Assembly (NCBI GenBank): GCA_028551475.1
Contig: CM052358.1
Coordinates: forward strand, 10,275,938 to 10,339,937
Length of the DNA: 64,000 bases
Origin: Casuarina equisetifolia
Taxonomy: Eukaryota; Streptophyta; Magnoliopsida; Fagales; Casuarinaceae
Direction: 5' to 3'
Shown here: in pieces, positions 34,632 through 46,270 of the stretch
Layout: every line of letters starts with the position of its first letter
Position numbering within the stretch: the first letter of the stretch is position 1
Notes under the pieces: model-generated
The model's input: only the letters and a program-made list of their open reading frames with translations
Databases searched by the model: none
What the model was told of the DNA's origin: nothing
Program-made: the position numbers and the translations under genes

Positions 34632-37437
34632 AGACTGTCGATAGTGAGACAATTCTTGGCGTTATAGGGTCATAGGAATTTGCTACTTATTGCCTGCAGT
34701 AATTAAAATCTAGTTATTCTTCTTAGGCATCAAAGATTTCATATTTCACTAAATTATAATTTTGGTCACTAAAAGTAGTAAATTTTCTTAACTATAATAA
34801 TGGTTAAAGAGATGCTAATTTCCTCCTCAAAATTCTTATTTCTAATTCGATTCATAATGTTGTTCCAAAAATTGATAACAAGATACTTGCTTTTTGAACT
34901 TTCATTTTTATCAGGATTAGGAAAGTTGAAAACCATCCAATCCTACCTCCAAATTTTAAAGTTACAGGCTCTCAGAAGAATCAAACATGTTCTTTGAAGA
35001 TGAAGAACAACGAAAAAGAATAGGCTTTGCAAAATCACGGCAAACCTACCTCATTGAAGTTGAAAAACAATGAAGACAAATTATTTGAAGACGAAGAGAC
35101 ACGACAAGGTGTTTTTGCCTTCTTAATGGTTGCTATGAAAACGAAAAACAACAAAAATAAGAAACAGCAAAAGTGTCTTTTGAGAGATTGAGAGAAAGAT
35201 TTATTGACTTTTGAGACAAAGTAGATAACGACGTGATATTAACAGTCTTCAGGAAAGAGGGGGGTGTGTGCATTGTATTTGAAGATGATATTATCATCTT
35301 CTGTCACCCACTAAAGAGCTGGATTTTCAAACAGAATATTAGACACTTGTACAGCCTATACTTGAATACGAAGTTGAAACACTTTAAACTCAATGAGCAA
35401 ATTAGACCCTACAACGTATTCCAAAAACGCGTTTCCCGTAGAATCAAGACTCTGCAAAGACAAGACAGACGGAACATGCGTTCATTTGTATTGTTTTCAG
35501 TGCCCACCTTGAAATAATACCATTGCAAGGCCCACTCGAGACAGATTTTTGGCACCAACACAGAGGGAAATGCAAGGAAAGCGACCGTCTTTGACACTTT
35601 GTAGGAGTCATTTGCTGCAGTTTTGTACCCTACCCCCGATAATATCGTCCCGAGGCCCACTCCTGCAAGATGTATGGCACGAGCAAAGAGGAACACGTAG
35701 GAAAAACGAATTTGATTTATCGCTACTTACAAATTTGCTGCAGCTCCGCTCCCCACCACCTTGGGGACAGTTGCAACGACAGAGAATGGTCGGCCGGTGA
35801 CAACTTGAAGGGTACATGCCACAAGCACAACGTGAAGTTGACTCTCTGGTGTGAACCATCCAAATACAGTAGCCGTTCACGTAGACAGACGGAAGATAAG
35901 CCAATCATCTATTTGGAAGATTAAATTCAATGGCAGAATTTGGTTAAAACTGTGATCACGAGAGTTGTTTCAGAAATCACAGGGAAGTTTTGAAAGCGAG
36001 ATTCTTGAGCATTTTGAATTCCAAAGTTCAGTTTTATCTATGCTATAGTAAATTGGGTTTGAAATATTATTCTTACCACCATTAGTTTTTCGCGTTGTTT
36101 TTATGATATAACTGTCAACGTTTCCATTATCATTTTTACCATGAACAATATCACAACCATAATTTCAAAAAAATTGTTGAAAATTACCAAAATTGACATG
36201 AAAAATCCTCAACAGGAAAAGACACCTCCCATTCATGAATGGTTTCCCAATGAAATACTGCTGCAAGCTCTTCCCTCTCACCCACTAAGTTTGTAAATCA
36301 TGGCCGTTTAATGGCAAGTTTCCCCTATCATCTATCATATATTCTCAAAACACCCAAATATTTTTTTTTATATTTTTTATCACAAATTAGAGCATATGTA
36401 CTTCCACCAAAACAAGGTTTTGAACTTTGGCTTTCTTTCTTTCATAACTCTTAACAATTTCATCCTCCTGGATGTTACCAAATTACGATGCTGAAAATAT
36501 TCTCCTGATGTCTTCTTTTACCAATTCATATTGCGGATAGCAGCTTGATGTGGCAAGTCCTACGGTGGCCAGTTGCTTCTTTCGCCTGATTTGGTATTAG
36601 CGCTGTTATGCATGACTGAGCAGCGGTGTTAGAGCTGCCCTCACCGGCTACAGTTCATGGATTAGCAACTCTGAGGAAGTTTCATTGGTTTACACAGCCA
36701 ACTCGAGCAAGATCGTGAATGAAGAGGATTGGCAGATTATTGGCTCCCATTATTCTCTTGTATAAATATCTAGTAATTCATTTAATTCATTGTAATCACT
36801 TAGAAAAGGTTTGGTTCTGTATGCTGTAATTTCAAAGTTGGTTTTTGTTGTATTTGTAAGATGTTTTATCCATAAGTGCAAATGATGTCTAATATTTGCA
36901 AAACGTTTTACTTACATGGTACTAGAGACTAATTTAATGTAGTTCTATCTTTAGCTAGTTATATTCATTATCATCTTGCACAAGAATAAACTCTTTGTTT
37001 CTCTTTTGCTTCTGCACAAATTTATCTCCAATTTGATTCCTTAAAGTTTTTCGTTTTGCACAGTGAAAGAGCCAACTGATCTTAGATGCCATTATAAATA
37101 CGACAGTGTCACATTAAATGCAATCTCCAATTGCGCCCAGTCTACAATTGAGTATAAACATTCTAAGAAAGGATAATCTCATGATATACACACACACATT
37201 TATAGCTTCCACATTTGGCACATTTCTTGCATGGACATTTTTGTCTGTGATCCAAAAGTAACTCGTTAAGAGGAGACAGTCAAAGATTCTCTAATTTATA
37301 CTTTCAGGTTGACAAATATGCTTCAAGTCTATCTGTTCTCTGCTATCTACATCTAACTCCTTTGGATGAACTGAAAAACTATCTGAACTGCTCGTTTCTT
37401 TATGAGTCCCTTTGTCTATAAAGGGATAATTTTATTG
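34632..37437. other. Intergenic DNA with a diverged local duplication
   Basis: No gene identified. The 35.4-35.9 kb part is less AT-rich and has several overlapping open frames on both strands. On minus, frames contain FLFARAIHLAGVGLG and VVATVPKVVGSGAAAN patches suggesting a dead membrane-protein-like exon, but I cannot name it. Confidence 0.4.
35531..35770. repeat. Two diverged tandem units of about 124 bp
   Basis: Units beginning GGCCCACTC at about 35529 and 35654 both continue through a GGCAC.A.CA.AGAGG block and GTAGGAAAA/GCAAGGAAA, and end at TTTGCTGCAG followed by a C-rich stretch (CTACCCCC / CTCCCCACC). The alignment is clear but diverged, so it is an old duplication. Confidence 0.5.
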
Positions 37438-38689
37438 CCGAGGAATATGAAGCAGCAGGCAAGGAGTCCTTGATAATGGAGAGGATGATGGCTGGTTAGC
37501 AACCCATTGGAAACCAAGTGATAGGATACCTCTTATAGTATGTCGAATTTTGGGTCAAATACATGTACTTATCCATCTTCTTTCCCTTTTGGAGAAGTCA
37601 ACCCCCTTAGGCTTCGATGATCAAGATCAAGAAGATACTCACTATGCTGATTATGAAGAACCTGACAACCTTATTGAAACAGATGCTGTAAGATTTATAT
37701 TTTGCTTTGTCCTAAAATCGATGTTTCTTTATTTACACGTTTCTTATGATGCACTAACACTAAACTACACAAGCAAGCAACTAAAGTATAACTTGTATAT
37801 TGATAGTAAAACTCTACATGTAGATTTCTTTTTCATATCTTTGTTCATGCTGATTGTTGGAATGTAATAAATCTTCGAGCATAGTGTTGGAGATACGTGA
37901 TTATATTTTTATATTGATTATTATTTTTACCATTGGTGATGTAATTATTAAGGAATTATTTGTATAGTTGGTAGGCAATTATTTCTATTTCTTTATTTGT
38001 ATTTTTTCATCTTTGTATATCCCTACTTTATAAAAGGACATCCTATGTACATCTTTTCTCATTCAATAGAATACACGAAGGTTCTCACATTCATGCTCTC
38101 TTTCCTCTCTCTTTGTGACACATAGGACAGCATTCATTTGTCATAACTCTTTTTAGTGCTTTGAATTACCTTCCATTTAGTCTTGGCATTTACTATATTA
38201 CTGTAACTAACTCAAATTAAACTATTTAGTCCGTGAATTGATTCTTCTGCTCTATCAGTCATTGCATGTGCCATTGATATATGTTGTTGTCTTGTACATG
38301 TCCTCCGCAGACAACACTGCCATATCCGTATCTTGCTGCTCAAGCTCCTGGTGATGACAATATTCTATGGACTCGAGCCTATGATGTCCGCATCACGTGA
38401 GATATTTACCTTCCATTTAGGATCACTTTCTTTCCCCCTTAAGATTCCTGCAAGATATATGCTTATATATAGCTGTACCATTCTAATTTTGTGGTGACAG
38501 TTTCGTTTAATATTTCATCGGGAGATACTGAAATATTGGAGTGAAATATGTTTTCTTTAATAATCTCTCGAAATCAATGAGAATTCTACACTCATAACAT
38601 AGCTTTAATATCTTGTCTTCATTTTGGTTTGCCAGATATGACAAATATTATCAAACTCCTCATGTATGGCTTTACTGGATGTGATGAGC
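37438..38689 (+). pseudogene. ATG3 (autophagy E2-like enzyme) gene fragment, broken, introns retained
   Basis: Three exon remnants with splice sites resemble the middle of ATG3, the E2-like enzyme that couples ATG8 to phosphatidylethanolamine. Remnant 1 (37438-37687) has EEYEAAGKES, then in a shifted frame NGEDDGWLATHWKP and the flexible-loop end YADYEEPDNLIETDA, with a donor after GCT. Remnant 2 (38311-38396, acceptor CCGCAG) gives APGDDNILWTRAYDVRIT. Remnant 3 (38636-38689) gives YDKYYQTPHVWL, followed after a one-base insertion by TGCDE. There is no start, no N-terminal part and no catalytic Cys region; remnant 1 has a frameshift and an in-frame stop in the other frame. Retained introns argue for a DNA-level duplicate, not a retrocopy. 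Confidence 0.85.
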
Positions 38690-39317
38690 TATAAATGCAT
38701 GTTTCGTTGTTTGAGGTTCTTTGTGAGTGTTAGGATTTGCAGTTGGTTGGTCTATTGCTTACTTTCTTGATAAGAGGCATTAAGACACACCAAACTGATT
38801 CTTATATATTCTTGTAACCTTGAATTTAGACCTAGGTATCATTTAGAATAACAAAAGGAATCGGAGAAAAAAGTCGACATTAATAGGAGAGAAGTTCTCA
38901 AGATGTTGAGGGTTTTCTTCCCCCTTTCTAATTGTTATTTTATTTTTAATCTATGAACTCTTGAGGCACAAAATCCTGCTGATATGTAGCTTTGAAATGC
39001 GTGTTATAACATATCACAATTTTTACATTTGTTTTAGATAAAGGAAAAAAAAGAAAGAAAAAATATATATCACACATTTGGGATGGTAGATCTTTCTTAA
39101 GCTCTTCTAAATTTATCATGTCAGCATGGCTCTTTTGCAGGTTGAAACTCTGTATCTGCCACATAGTTAAAGGTTTTTTTTTTTCCTTAACCTAATTCTA
39201 GGTGAGAACCTTTGTATTTGGTATGTTACCATTCTACTATTTTAGAATTTCTAATAAGTTAGTGATGAGTTAGTAGAGACTAATTGTGAAATTTGAAGTT
39301 CAACACCCTACTCCAAT
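38690..39317. other. Intergenic DNA, nothing recognised
   Basis: AT-rich filler between the ATG3 fragment and the HUB1-tail copy; poly-T tract near 39174-39185. No supported feature. Confidence 0.5.
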
Positions 39318-40400
39318 GGGTAAATGAGAAAACAGATGTAAGAAATACAAAAGCTCAAAAACCGAAAAAGAAAACAAAAAAAAAGGGTAAAATCAACAAC
39401 CTAGAACAACAACCAGCAAAATTAAGATGATTTCCACTGCCTGCCAATATTGCTTCTCTACAATTTTCTAACGTAACAATACATGAACCTGTTGATTTTC
39501 ATATCAAGCCTTGGGCCATGTGCACCATGTCGTATGGACCTAAGGACAGCATTATAGGCCTCGTCAAGAAGCAGAAAACGAAGTTCTTCTGAGTTTCCCA
39601 TCAGATGTAAACCGGTTTGACGTCATTAGGCCCAAAATTGGCTGCACATGCTGGGCTATTGCGGTCTCGACTTTCACAAAATCTTTGCACACGGGTTGCA
39701 GAACAAGCGGTAGCATTTTGTAATAACAAACTGACGTAGGGGGGAAATAATACTAATAATAAATATGGTATTACTACTGCATGCTGCATAAAAGACTCAT
39801 TTGAAGCACCGAGTAGTACTAGTAAACCCCCCTCTCGATCCAACCTAATACCAGCTCAAAGACAAATTGAGTCCTACCATATAAGTCTTCTGTGCCAAAT
39901 AAATGGACTAGGATGCTAATAGTAATGGCAAACTCTGCAAAAGTAACCAATTGATGCTGGATGAAAATACAAACTTTTCATTGCAAAGGGCACGCAAATA
40001 CATTGAGACATGCATGTTGCTAAAAAATGACAAACATCATTTGTTTATTGAAGCACTTTGCTAGAGTTACTAAAAGATAATTTTAGGTTTTCATTTCATG
40101 ATGCACTAATTATAATAAAATTTTATCAAAAAAATTTCCAAGACTATATTCTTTTCCAAGCACTAAAGAAAATCTCCAATCTAATCACCCATCTGAAGAA
40201 ATCACCCCTAGTTAACATATATTACTTGTTTGAAGGTGTCCTATACATCCTCTTTTGGAACCAATAGAATTATCATAAAACTAAGCTATTTCAATATGAG
40301 AATTGTCACTATAAGAAAAGTCAAAAATTGTTGAACCTACATCCTATTGCACAGCACTAGTTCTCTTAGATTACTGAATCCAACAGGTAAAATCAGTTTC
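39318..40400 (-). pseudogene. Broken, internally deleted duplicate of the HUB1 gene tail
   Basis: 39318-39925 aligns closely with 45970-46570 of the intact HUB1 gene, covering its 3' flank, last exon and part of the last intron. 39985-40400 aligns with 55205-55760, which is intron 3 of the same gene. About 8.6 kb that separates these parts in HUB1 is absent here. The last-exon copy (39601-39730) still shows VITKCY, LFCNPC and the end NFGPNDVKPVYI, but carries a two-base deletion after CNPC, has CYR instead of CYH, and has NSPAC where HUB1 has KCPAC, so RING zinc ligands are lost. Intron sequence is present, so this is a DNA-level duplicate in the same orientation as HUB1, separated from it by the PPR gene. 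Confidence 0.88.
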
Positions 40401-41386
40401 TCTTCCAGCCAAAAGGAATCATAAGATTTTACAAAAATTGATTAATGTTGAATGGCCAAAGTCAGTTTTGAGGTAAATTCTACCTTTCCCTTTTTTGAGT
40501 CGTTGTCTTGGAAGATAATAAAAGAAAGACACAATCTAAGAAATCAAATAGTATGATGAGGTCAAAATAGTTAATTGACACAACTTCAATGCATGATGAA
40601 GACCCAAGTTAACTAATAATATAATGCAGAGGGATGTTGGAAACAAGCCACTGAGGAAGGGAGATTCTACATTTTTTCCGTACCAAATCCTATACTTTTA
40701 CCATCATCACGTAAAGGGCTTTCCCATTCCATAAGTCCCTCAAGAAGCAATGTTTCAAGACAAGAAAAGAAATATGAGGGTCGAGGGATTGTGCCTAGGA
40801 GCATGCAAAGGTCTGACAGGCCAAGTGATACATGACTTGAAACCATTGCCACACTCCATTCAGCATGATTATCTGCACAGCAACAAATGGATAGCAATAT
40901 TAAAAAAAACACAAAAACTAAAGAAGGCTCTACGTTTAGTTTCTCTGATGACAAATAGCAAATAAATTACCCGCAGGAGCTTCAAGTCTAGTCAGAAGTC
41001 ATCCACCAAATCACTTCAACTCGTTGGAAGGGCTCTCAACAATTGGTTGAATATTCAAACATTGAGCTTGAGTTCTCTCTACCGTCTCTCACTGTCAACA
41101 ACGAACTGCTCGAGGACTCCTGAGCTGACAGTCTATGCAAGGTTGCCCGCCTATTCTCTCTCCGTTCCAGCTTCCTAGCCTCAGAAATTAAATAATTTTA
41201 TACCTCAAGTAGGCCAACCACTATACTTCGTGCTGTATGAATTCATTCCCGAACCGAAAAGGTGGATGATATTTGTGACAGGCACCATTCTTACATAGAG
41301 AAAGAACAGAGGATCAAAGATGAACATAAAACTGTTGTGTTCTAGACTTCTCAGAGCTGAACTTTAGAGCTGCTTCATCCGAATGA
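40401..41386. other. Intergenic DNA and 3' flank of the PPR gene
   Basis: No recognised gene. A minus frame at 40954-40667 has a hydrophobic start and Cys-rich patch but no ATG-supported or family-supported identity. The last few hundred bases before 41387 are probably the PPR 3' UTR. Confidence 0.4.
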
Positions 41387-43715
41387 TCACTGTCCTTGCA
41401 TCCTCTTAGATACGAACCCAGCTTCATTTGATCTTCCCCCAGCGTCTAAGGCAGTTTTCAACTCGTATAGGCAGGTCAACTGTTGATGGACTCCTTTCTC
41501 TACCATTTCGTAGTACAAACCAAATGCTTCCGAAAGTTTCTTCGTTTGACAAAGGCCCATTATCACTGTGCTGCAAATTTCAGTCTCAATCTTTTGATTC
41601 TTATCCAAGCTAAATAGCAACATTTTATGAGCTTCTAACAGCTTTCTTCTCTGGCAAAGGAAACAAATCAATTCGTCCATCTTAACTGTGTATCCATTTT
41701 CATATATCAAGCAAACAACCTGAAATGCTTTATCCCGCAGTCCCCTATCAAAAAGTAACCTTACACAATTCGTGGAGAGATTAATATTTTGTCTAATTTT
41801 TCTTTCTAACATCAGCATCAAAAAACTGGCAGATTCATGGGCATAACCCTTTTCAAGAAGCTCTGAGAGTATAGAATGGAAAGTAGATGTTTTTGGGAGA
41901 TGAGAGCTTTTTAGCATCTTCTCTAGACTCTGCTGAGCAAGAACAGGCTTCCCTTTATGCAGGAAACCACCAATCAAGGATTCATAGATCTCGAAATTAG
42001 GAACAAAATCTCTTCTTAACATCCAGACCAAGAGTTCATATCCAGCTTCATATGTACCTTCCCTACAGTGGCCCATGATCAAAGTTATGTACGATGGAGG
42101 GTCTTGGGTTCCCCTTTTCATTAGCTGCCTAAACACTACCTCAGCTTTATTGGTTTTCCCGTTTTCACACAAGTACTCAAACATGGGGTTATATGCAGCA
42201 ACAATAGGCTTACACCCAACATCTTTTAACAGGATTTCCTTCTCCGACAGCTCCTCAAACAGCTTCTCTGCTCTTGCATAATCCCCAATCTGACACAGGC
42301 TACGGATCAAAACACTAAATGTTGCTGAATCTGGTTGTACCTGCAATTCCAACATCTTCCCATACACGTTCAATGCTTCATCCAAGTTTCCAGCACTGCA
42401 GTGGGCATAAATTATTGTGTTGAATGTGCATGTATCAGGAGTAAATCCTCCAACTCCCATTGCTCCCTCCAAAATCTCTTTTATCTTATCCAGCTTTGAT
42501 GCTTCACAAAGTCCCTTAATTAGAGTATTATAGGTAATTACATTTGCTTTCACCCCTCGACTAGCCATCTCTTCAAGAACGACCAAAGCTTCATCAATTT
42601 CTTGTCTCATACAGTACCCTCTAATCAGAGTTGTATAAGTAACAACATTAGGACGCAAATCCATGTTATTTTTTCCCATACCCTTCACCACATTGCGTGC
42701 AATCCTAGCCTTCCCCACCCTACACAATCCATCAACAAGTGTATTATATGATACAACATCTGGTTCACAATTAAAACGCGACATTTCCTGAAAAAACCGA
42801 AAACCTTCTTCCACCATTGAGTTCTTACAAAACCCTCTAATCAAGATATTAAACGTGTATGTATCAGGGGTAACACCATAGGTCCTAAGCATTTCGTCAT
42901 ACACATCCTTTGCCATATTGGTTCGACCCCGTTTAAGCAAAGTTGACAGCAGACTATTGAATGTCACAACAGAAGGTGAAACGCCAAGCAACTTCATTGT
43001 TGAAAAAAGCTTTATAGATTCTTCGAACAACCCGGCTAGGCCGTAGCTCCTAATCAAGCTATTAAAGAACCGGTCCTCGAGCTTCACAGCTCCATTAGAC
43101 CTTTTCTCAATCGAAAATAGTAAATTTCGTGCTGCATTGAGATTTTTATTACGGCCTAACAATTCTAGCATCATGAAATATGACTGGTCAGTGTGAGAGA
43201 AACCCATTACTTGTACCCAATTGAAGAACTGAAAGGCTTTCGACGGTGCTGCGATAAGGCGGAGAATCTGAAGCACAGTAGTCTTCGATAGTGAAGGCGA
43301 AAGCAAAGAGAGAGACGACTCAAGGTCTTTAGACCAAGGCTTGGAGTTGATAAGGCGGGCCATAGCTCGAGCCCTTCTGGTTTTGGTTGGTGGCTTATAT
43401 ATAACGCAGTGATCCAGCTCTTCATCTTCATCGACATCGTCATCGTCATCGTCATCGTCATCGTTCTCGCTATGGTTTCCGGTCTGTTGAGATGAACAGT
43501 ACCTGGGCTTCGAAAATTAGCTCGAAAGAAAAGACAAAGAAGTGCGCACAGAGCGTACTCGATGCATTTGCTCAGTGAGAAAATGTAGGAACAGAACGAA
43601 AAGAGGAAAATTCGAAACGATACCTGGGAGTTGAACAGGGCGGAGAACCGAACTTGAAGAATTGCCTTCTGAAAGGTGTAGACAATCGCCTGCGAAAACT
43701 AGGAATGGCCGCCAT
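41387..43715 (-). CDS. P-class pentatricopeptide repeat protein, organelle-targeted (At1g02060-like), two exons
   Basis: Exon 1 (43715-43624) and exon 2 (43502-41387) give 735 aa. The 121-base intron has donor CCCAG|GTATCG and acceptor GCCCAG|G; the split codon AG/G keeps frame into YCSSQQTGN. Exon 1 encodes MAAIPSFRRRLSTPF, Arg/Ser/Phe-rich with no acids: a typical organelle presequence. An Asp9 tract (45-53) and EELDHCVIYKPP precede the internal Met at 78. At least ten 35-residue PPR motifs follow (for example VTFNSLLSTLLKRG, YTFNILIRGFCKN, VSYNTLVDGLCRVG, VTYTTLIRGYCM, ITYNTLIKGLCEA). There is no E or DYW domain, so it belongs to the P class, which binds organellar RNA one base per repeat for stability, splicing or translation. 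The target RNA is unknown. Starting at Met78 would discard the presequence, so the spliced start is preferred. Confidence 0.88.
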
Positions 43716-46270
43716 GAATGAAATATGGGTTCACCTAGTCACAATTCTGAAAGTTCGATTCTCCTCCTCTTTGCATGAAGAAAACACTGTTGAGTCAGGT
43801 CCCATTAGTCAAACAATTAAAAAACCTAGATTCTAACTTCAGTAATCAATGGATTAGTATATCCGGTAAAAATATTTTTTTCAATTTTTCTTTTTCTTTT
43901 TTGTACAACGATGTAATTAAAAAGAATGAATTTCATATCATTATGGCATGGGCTGATAAAATACTTTATATATAAAGAATTGTCTTCATTCTCTTGAGCT
44001 TGTTTTAATAAAAGGGTTATGTTTTCTGATATAGTATTAGAGCTCAGTTCATTTTAATTCACGATAAGTTGTGTGTTAATATGTGAAAAATGAATCCCAC
44101 ATTATTAAGGCATAAATTAGTATAGTAGCTTATATGTAAAGAATTATTCCCTTCCTTTAAACTAGCTTTGGTTAAATGCTTTTGGGCATATCATGTGTAA
44201 AAGTTGATCGTTCTCTATTCCCTTCATCATCCTGCTTATTACTTCACTGACTGAACCTATGGTCATTGTGTTCTTTTCAAGTTGTGCAAGAATTTTAGCC
44301 ACGTAGTGCCAAGCCATTTGTCCCATAAGGGATACAAAGGCTTCTCGCTTGGAACTTGTCTAACTTCCTGATAGAACGCACATTTCCATATTGAAACGAT
44401 GTGCCACATTGAATATCCAATCATTCTTTTTCTCAACATCTGTTTTTTCAAAAGAGAAAAATAGACCATTTTATGTCCCCATTCTGGTGCTTTTCAGCCA
44501 CAACGTTCGTTCCCACTTAACCGTGTAAATTATTTGATTGAATACACTTTCTTATTTGGTATTACAACTTTTTTCAGTCTTACGGTAATTTATACTTCAG
44601 TAGTCCCTCTTTACTTAGTGGAGTTAGACACCCTCTGTACCTTGGTTTTCTTTCTTTTTCCCGGTATCAAGGAACCATTTCCTACTTTAACCAATGGAAA
44701 CAACAGCTAAATGGCTCTAATTATTATGGACTGAAGATTAAACCCCATGGATTGTCACTATGTTCAGATCAACATCATGGTGCCTGTCGAATCCAGACAT
44801 TCACGATCTAGAAGTGAATAAATTGAGTTCCCTGGATCTCTAGACTAGTTCCTTAGGAATCATGAAAGTCGCTCCACTTGAAATATAAAGCCTCATTCTA
44901 CAACACTTGATAATGCTTCATACCAATTGATTCAAAAATCATGTAGCTGTTATCAATAAAGTCGTGGCGATCAATATAAAACAGAAGCAATTAATTTTAT
45001 GCACTACTACAGTTACCACGACAGTTTTTTGCAGCCACGGTAGTTGACAGACGCAGAAATCCAAGGTCTTGGCCACTGCTTTGCAAGTTTTCTAGACAGT
45101 TTTTACCTGAATTCGCAGGGTCACATCCAATACTTGAATTACATCTCATTAGAACAAAACTAAGCTATTTACTGACAAGCTGAAAATCCCCAGTAGTCTC
45201 CATCAAAGATTACTAAACTCTAAAACCTCATCCTCAAATAGGTATAAAATGAAGCGATGAAATAGAGAGACTTAAGGTCGACCAATATGCAGAAACCAAT
45301 AGTCATTCCACTATATTGACGAGAGGACTGTTACCAGAAGTTGAAACCACTTAATTTGCCTGAACAATCCATTCTCAGCTTCTTGCCGTCAAGAAAAACA
45401 TCCTGCCTCCAAATAAACCCTTTCCTGCACATAAAAAGGTAACACGATTGCCCTTTCCCTTACTATCCTGAAAAGTTAAACAAAAGCTGACTTGGGTGTA
45501 TCTTTATAAGACTTACGGGAAGAAAGAAACTAGAGAGCATAGCGCAATCTTGAGAAAAATTAAATGTTTCCATATGAACGTCAGTGGCACAGATTTTGTC
45601 CCATATACAGCAAATTGTCCAGACCAATAGAACACAGACTAAAACCACAATTATACAACTAATTCCAGAAATGAACAAAATTGAAACGTTCTAAGGCCTG
45701 ACCAGAAATTGTACTTAAAATTGCGTAGCCACACTTTGTGAGATCGTGCCCGCTTTTTCACCAGAAACAAGACGCTTGGACAAAACAATTAATCACATAA
45801 ATATCACATCACCCAGCTGTCAATAACCATGGACGCTTCTACTAAACTAAGTGAAATATATTTCATTCATTTTAGGATCAGGCATCCTTCAAAGCCTCTC
45901 GGCAAAGCATTGGACTAATTTTGATTAATCTGCAACAAATCGAACGATTCCAGAAGCTCCAACAGTTAAATGAGAAAACAAACGTAACAAATACAAAAAC
46001 TCAAAAACCCAAAAAAAAAAAAGTGTAAAATCAACTAAACCTAGACCAAGAACCAGCAAAATTAAGATGATTTCCACTGGTTGCTAACAGGACAAGCTAG
46101 ACTGCCTCCTGCCAATCCTACATCTCTACAATTTTTTAACGTAACAATACATGTGAACCTGTTGATATCTATATCAAGCCATGGATCGTGTGCACCAGGT
46201 CATATGCACCTAAGAACACCATTGTAGGCCACGTCAAGAAGCAGAAAACGAAGTGCTTCTCAGTTTCCCA
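43716..46270. other. Intergenic DNA between PPR promoter and HUB1 3' end
   Basis: AT-rich, with scattered short frames. Minus 44469-44263 is open and ATG-led inside but unrecognised. The sequence from 45970 is the HUB1 3' flank that is duplicated at 39.3 kb. No supported feature. Confidence 0.5.

Noticed and set aside
43207-43461. Open frame starting with alternating Met-Thr
   Set aside because: It is the GAT/GAC repeat of the PPR gene read in another frame.
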